Shown piece by piece: positions 45,883-50,008 of a stretch of 50,008 nucleotides of DNA. How positions within the stretch are numbered: position 1 is the first letter of the stretch; each line of letters begins with the position of its first letter. The notes under the pieces were generated by a model. That model was not told the origin of the DNA and searched no databases. It saw only the letters and a program-made list of their open reading frames with translations. The translations under genes were made by a program, and so were the position numbers. Origin of the DNA: Chloroflexaceae bacterium (GTDB lineage Bacteria; Chloroflexota; Chloroflexia; Chloroflexales; Chloroflexaceae); assembly GCA_012034075.1 (NCBI GenBank), contig JAAURD010000010.1:1-50008 (forward strand). Reading direction: 5' to 3'.

Positions 45883-46971
45883 CTATTGGTTCGTATATCG
45901 TGGAGAAACAGGTTTTTCGACGACCAGAAAATAGCTGCCGCAGCGCATCCAGCCAAGCAGCCAGAGGTCCAGTTCCATCAGCAGGGTAATGATCTGAAGA
46001 CCGTAATAGAGCACACCTTTGCGTTGGAGCGGCTGACGCAGACGCTGACGTGCGCGGATCTCGCGTTGGACGCCACTGGCATGCTGAGAACCGTTATGGG
46101 AAGTGAGTTTGCGTTGTCGTGGTGTACGACCCAGTAAGGCCTCGCCCAGTTTCATCAACACATGCTCAACCAGCGTTGTGAAGAGGCTATTCCAGAAGAT
46201 CACCCGCACCGGGCGAAGCCCGGCCTGCTGCATCGCCGCTTCAACATCTTCCCAGGTCTCCAGCGCCTTGAGATGATCGGATTTGCGGCGAGCTTCGCGC
46301 TGAAAGTCATACCAGCCGAGCTGAACAAAAAAGCGACCGATATGGCGGCTGATATCGATCACGGGTTGAATCGGTGAGGGTTCACGGGTGTTGGAAAAGA
46401 TCAGCAGTTGCCCACCAGGCTTGAGGATGCGTGCCGTTTCACACAGATAGGCATCGATCACATGGCGCGGGAAGTGCTCCAGAATATCGATAGAAAAGGC
46501 TTTATCAAAGCTGCCATCGGCAAAGGGCAAAATGCGCGAATCGGCCTGCGCCAGGGCAACCCGTGCCAGGGCATCATCGGCAAAGAGCGTCGCCGGGTCG
46601 CTGCCCACCATCAGCCCTACCTGCTGGGCATTCCAGGTGGCAAAGCGGGCATTGCCGCAACCGTTATCCAGCACGATATCAGCCGGGCCAAAGCGCAGTA
46701 AGCGTTTCAAGGCGCGGTTGCGCACGCCTGCTGCCAGCAGCGGCGGTGCCAGGTCACGATAGTCCAGCTCTTCGGCCAGTTCGGCCGCTTCGGTGACATA
46801 TTTTGAGCGATAGTCAAATGCCATCTGGCGTGGCATCAGGTCGATATAGCCCGATTCGATGGGGTAAACACTCTGGCAGCTGGCACAGTGTAACGCATCA
46901 GCGGTGACATAGAGGTGGCGTGATTGGCATGTTGGGCATTGGAGCAGACGAAAGAGGCTACGTGGCACCAT
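45883..46971 (-). CDS. SAM-dependent methyltransferase with N-terminal zinc ribbon
   Basis: About 362 residues from the ATG at 46971 (MVPRSLFRLLQCP); an ATG at 47001 is also in frame. A Trm112-like CPTC...CASC zinc ribbon (about 10-35) is followed by a class I methyltransferase domain with VLDNGCGNARF (motif I, about 98-108), ADSRILPFADGSFDKAFSIDILEHF (motifs II-IV) and RILKPGGQLLIFSN (motif V). A helical region and a hydrophobic C-terminal segment (about 325-350, ITLLMELDLWLLGW) suggest membrane association. Substrate unknown. It stands alone on its strand downstream of the tRNA gene and looks unrelated to the biosynthetic cluster. Confidence 0.82.
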   Translation of the reverse strand: MVPRSLFRLLQCPTCQSRHLYVTADALHCASCQSVYPIESGYIDLMPRQMAFDYRSKYVTEAAELAEELDYRDLAPPLLAAGVRNRALKRLLRFGPADIVLDNGCGNARFATWNAQQVGLMVGSDPATLFADDALARVALAQADSRILPFADGSFDKAFSIDILEHFPRHVIDAYLCETARILKPGGQLLIFSNTREPSPIQPVIDISRHIGRFFVQLGWYDFQREARRKSDHLKALETWEDVEAAMQQAGLRPVRVIFWNSLFTTLVEHVLMKLGEALLGRTPRQRKLTSHNGSQHASGVQREIRARQRLRQPLQRKGVLYYGLQIITLLMELDLWLLGWMRCGSYFLVVEKPVSPRYTNQ

Positions 46972-47022
46972 CGGTTTTGGTTCTGTTGCTCCCTGCCCCA
47001 ATAAGAGGCGTTATGATACTGG

Positions 47023-47094
47023 TGGGCCGCCCAGGATTCGAACCTGGAACCTGTCGGTTATGAGCCGATTGCTCTGCCGTTGAGCTAGCGGCCC
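47023..47094 (-). tRNA. tRNA with CAT anticodon (Met elongator or Ile2)
   Basis: 72 nt fold as a cloverleaf on the minus strand: acceptor GGGCCGC/GCGGCCC with discriminator A, D arm GCTC-AACGGCA-GAGC, anticodon loop CTCATAA, T arm CCAGG-TTCGAAT-CCTGG. G1-C72 pairing excludes the initiator. Whether it is elongator Met or lysidine-modified Ile cannot be decided from the sequence alone. CCA is not encoded. Confidence 0.93.
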
Positions 47095-47128
47095 ACAGAT
47101 ACACAATCACGTAACACGATACAGTGTC

Positions 47129-47157
47129 ATTATACCGATTTCAGCGCACCAGGTCAA
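47129..47157 (-). promoter_or_regulatory. tRNA gene promoter
   Basis: Minus strand TTGACC (47157-47152), 17-bp spacer, TATAAT (47134-47129), ending about 35 bp before the tRNA 5' end. The best sigma-70-type match in the window. Confidence 0.75.
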
Positions 47158-47206
47158 GCGCTCAGTTGATGATTCGGAGGGGCAAGCGCAAGACCGGCTC
47201 GGCAAT

Positions 47207-47247
47207 GTTCGGTCTAAAACGTTCGGTCTGATCAGTTGTGATACAAT
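47207..47247 (+). promoter_or_regulatory. Promoter and direct repeat before hsp20-lon
   Basis: GTTCGGTCT occurs at 47207-47215 and 47221-47229 (14-bp period), followed by TGA-TACAAT (47239-47247), an extended -10. The direct repeats may be a regulator site. Confidence 0.5.
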
Positions 47248-47341
47248 AGAAAAAAGTATGGAACAGTGAAAGAAGCAAACGTCGCTCTGTTGTGTGATCT
47301 GTTATTCAGAAACCCAGTATGCTCAGGAGAGGAGGAGAATC

Positions 47342-47743
47342 GTGGGAGATCCGCAAAAAGACCATTTTCATTTTGTGGCAACCCGTCATACCTTTGTGTT
47401 TGGCCAGCAAGCCTGGCAACCGTCCATCAATATTTACGAAACGAGTGACACCATTCAGGTCGAAGTTGATCTCGCCGGCGTTCAGGCAGAGCAACTGCAA
47501 ATTGATGCTGAGGCCAATATGGTTCGCATTCATGGATCCCGCCAACTGGTGCCGCCAGCTGAGTTGCAGCGCATTCATTGGATGGAAATACCAGCCGGTC
47601 CATTCCAAATTGAGATACCGCTTAGTGTCCCAGTGAATCCTGAGCGAACCACATCGCATTATGTCAATGGTATTTTGAAGATTGTCTTACCCTTGCTGAA
47701 ACATGCCAACCAGCAGGTACACATTACGCCAACCGAACTGTAA
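47342..47743 (+). CDS. Small heat-shock protein Hsp20 family
   Basis: 133 residues from the GTG at 47342, chosen because GGAGGAG stands 5 bases upstream; the ATG at 47294 would add an unlikely tail. The alpha-crystallin domain (about 27-130) shows PSINIYETSDTIQVEVDLAGV at its start, a middle strand IHGSR, and NGILKIVLPL near its end, the hallmark GxLxxxxP. An ATP-independent holdase that binds unfolding proteins. It lies 12 bp upstream of lon, a sensible stress pair. Confidence 0.9.
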   Translation: MGDPQKDHFHFVATRHTFVFGQQAWQPSINIYETSDTIQVEVDLAGVQAEQLQIDAEANMVRIHGSRQLVPPAELQRIHWMEIPAGPFQIEIPLSVPVNPERTTSHYVNGILKIVLPLLKHANQQVHITPTEL

Positions 47744-47755
47744 GGAAGAAAAGCA

Positions 47756-50008
47756 ATGAGCGATCATGAGCATGAAAGCGTGATAAAAAACCCAGAAACG
47801 GGCACCTTCCGTGAAGCGAACCCGCAAGAGGAAGCCGAACGCCCGGTGAGCGATACAGTCAGCGATGTTCCCTCTGATCAGGAGGAAGCAGACAATCACA
47901 TGGTTCTACCATTGATGCCGCTGCACGATGCCATTCTCTTTCCGGGAATGCTGCTCCCGCTGGTCATCAGTGGCGAAGCATGGATTAAACTGGTCGATGA
48001 TACCGCTTTGAGCAACAAGATGCTCGCGGTCTTCTGGCGCGACCATCCGGTTGATGCCCATCAGATGGAGCCGATTGATTTAAACCAACTCGGGCAAATT
48101 GGCGCCATTGCTGTGATTGCCCGCATGGTCCGCACCAATGATGGGCGGGTACAGGTGCTGTTGCAGGGGCAAGATCGAGCACGTGTGGTAGAGATCGTGA
48201 CCAATGAACCCTACCCGATTGTCCGGGTGGTACCGGTGGAAGATGAAATCCAGCGACCACTTGAGGTGGAGGGCCTCGCCCGGCGGGTGCTCAGTGTGTT
48301 TGAAGCGATTATCCAGGCCAGCACCACGCTGCCCAACGAACTGGCCGAGGCCGCTCAGAATGCGCCGGATTATGGCATGCTGGCCGATCTCATCACCTCA
48401 AACCTCGATCTTAAGCCAGAACAGCAGCAAGCCGTGCGTGATGCTCTGGATATTGAAGCCCGGTTGCGCATCGTAATGGGCTATGTGGAGCGCGAACGCG
48501 AGATTCTGGAGATTGGGCAGAAAGCGCAGGCAGAACTTTCCAAGAATCAGCGCGAATATGTGCTGCGGCAACAGCTCGAAGCAATTAAGCGCGAACTCGG
48601 CGAAACCGATGATATTGAAGCCGAGGTAACCGAGTTACGTCGCCAGTTGGAAGAGGCCAACCTGCCGGATGAGCCACGCAAAGAGGTCGAACGTGAACTG
48701 AAGCGCCTGGAGCGCTTGCCGCCCGGATCGGCCGAACACAGTGTTATTCGCACCTACCTGGATTGGATGTTGGCCCTGCCCTGGAACACGACCACCGACG
48801 ATAACTTTGACCTGTCGCAGGCGCGTGATGTGCTGAACGCCGACCACTACGACCTGGAACGGATTAAAGAGCGGATTGTTGAATATCTCGCCGTGCGCAA
48901 ATTGCAGCATGAGCAGGGCGAAGATCGCGTCCGTGGGCCTATTCTCTGTCTGGTGGGGCCGCCCGGGGTGGGCAAAACCAGTCTGGGGCAATCGATTGCC
49001 CGAGCGCTTGGGCGCAAATTTCTGCGCATTGCGCTTGGTGGTGTACGCGATGAGTCAGAGATACGCGGGTTCCGCCGAACGTATGTTGGGGCATTGCCCG
49101 GCCGCATTATTCAGGGCCTGAGTCGTATCGGCAGCAAAAACCCGGTGATTGTGCTGGATGAAGTGGATAAGCTGGCGATTGGCATGCAGGGCGACCCGGC
49201 CGCAGCGCTGCTGGAAGTGCTAGACCCGGAGCAGAACCACACCTTTGTTGACCGCTATCTCGATGTTCCGTTTGAACTGAGTCGCGTGTTGTTTATCAGC
49301 ACCGCCAACCGCACCGATACGATTCCGCCGGCCTTGCTCGACCGCATGGAAGTGCTGGAGCTGGCTGGCTATACCGAATCGGAAAAGCTCGCCATTAGTC
49401 AGCGCTACCTGATACCCCGCCAGCGCGAGGAGCAGGGCATTGGCGAGCAGGCTCCGCCTATTCACGAGGAGGCATTGCGACGGCTCATTCGTGAATATAC
49501 GCATGAGGCTGGTGTGCGCAATCTGGAGCGTGAAATTGGCTCGATCTATCGCAAAATGGCGACCCGTCTGGCTGAGGGGCAACCCTTGCCCGATTCCATT
49601 GCAGCAGATGATCTGGATGAACTGCTGCGTCCGCCACGGTTTCGCACCGAGCGCCTGTTGGGCGACGATGAGGTGGGCGTGGTGACGGGCTTGGCCTGGA
49701 CGCCGGTGGGTGGCGATGTATTGATGGTTGAGACCAGTGCTGTCCCCGGCAAGGGGCAATTGACGCTCACGGGTCAACTCGGTGATGTCATGCAAGAGTC
49801 GGCACGGGCGGCATTGACGTATGTTCGATCACGTGCTCAGGCGTTAGGGTTTACGGAAGATTTCGCGCAGAAGCACGATATTCATATTCATGTCCCTGCG
49901 GGTGCGGTGCCAAAAGATGGGCCATCGGCCGGTATTACCATGGCCAGTTCACTGGTTTCGGCATTGACCCATCGCCAGGCAGCGCAATGACAGGTCGTCT
50001 ATGACCGG
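47756..50008 (+). CDS. lon: Lon protease, partial at right edge (frame broken near 49980)
   Basis: ATP-dependent serine protease. An acidic N-terminal extension (about 1-45) precedes the substrate-binding LON domain from about 48 ([19 protein letters not shown]). Then come helical linkers, the AAA+ domain with GPPGVGKT (about 400) and IVLDEVDK (about 465), a sensor region, and the protease domain with catalytic Ser in PKDGPSAG (about 723). The straight frame stops at 49990 after ALTHRQAAQ, before the catalytic Lys. Another frame then reads SSMTG, matching the MTGE that follows in Lon proteins. The stop is therefore probably due to an indel at about 49977-49984, and the gene continues past the window. 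Confidence 0.9.

Noticed and set aside
1-50008. Transposase, integrase or phage genes
   Set aside because: No recognisable recombinase or phage protein was found in any frame; the only mobile-like trace is the 206-bp element at 31431-31636.

Overview
The window looks like a chromosome segment of a Chloroflexota bacterium (class Chloroflexia is my best guess). The reasons are a SARP-type regulator fused to WD40 repeats, several paralogous peptide-binding lipoproteins, long pentapeptide-repeat proteins and base composition slightly above 50% GC. This is inferred from gene content; no 16S or other phylogenetic marker is present.

Bases 1-10766 hold a small biosynthetic gene cluster. A minus-strand operon encodes, in transcription order, an aryl/acyl-AMP ligase, a free-standing acyl carrier protein, a HemN-like radical SAM enzyme, a chorismate-lyase-like (DUF98/UbiC-type) protein, a KS-AT-ACP-TE polyketide synthase, a sulfotransferase and an unknown protein that runs off the left edge. 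Divergent from it lies a flavin-dependent halogenase. My reading is a chlorinated, possibly sulfated aryl polyketide primed by a chorismate-derived aromatic acid. Bases 10836-18817 carry a plus-strand set: a P-type ATPase without the usual CPx motif and a dipeptide/oligopeptide ABC system in which one permease is fused to one ATPase.

Bases 18841-23783 (minus) encode one very large exporter polypeptide: two complete ABC half-transporters, each preceded by what looks like a catalytically dead C39-peptidase-like domain. Divergent from it, 24069-31431 (plus) encodes an SPFH/band-7 membrane protein, an unknown single-span protein, a small membrane protein resembling the N-terminal membrane part of the ATPases, an HlyD-like short protein, a pentapeptide-repeat protein fused to two PstS-like binding domains, and a pentapeptide-repeat lipoprotein. 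A betaine/choline-type binding protein (31654-32637, minus) and a second CPx-less P-type ATPase (32857-34864, plus) follow.

Bases 34842-36182 (minus) encode the SARP-WD40 regulator. Upstream in the same direction lies a second peptide ABC system (45446-36280): three paralogous binding lipoproteins plus gene remnants, two permeases and a fused double ATPase. The right end (45883-50008) is housekeeping-like: a methyltransferase, a CAT-anticodon tRNA, Hsp20 and Lon.

The main discovery is regulatory. Five promoters share one composite signal: two heptamers close to AGGCGTT/AGGCGAT spaced 4 bp apart (11-bp period), then exactly 7 bp, then a TAnnnT -10 hexamer. They drive the AMP-ligase operon, the halogenase, the giant exporter, the SPFH operon and the second ATPase. 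This is the layout known for SARP activators, and a SARP gene lies in the window. It argues that the biosynthetic cluster, the exporter and the membrane operon form one co-regulated system.

Twelve reading-frame breaks interrupt otherwise conserved genes, nearly all explained by a single-base length change in a short homopolymer. I treat them as probable sequencing errors and annotate the joined genes.
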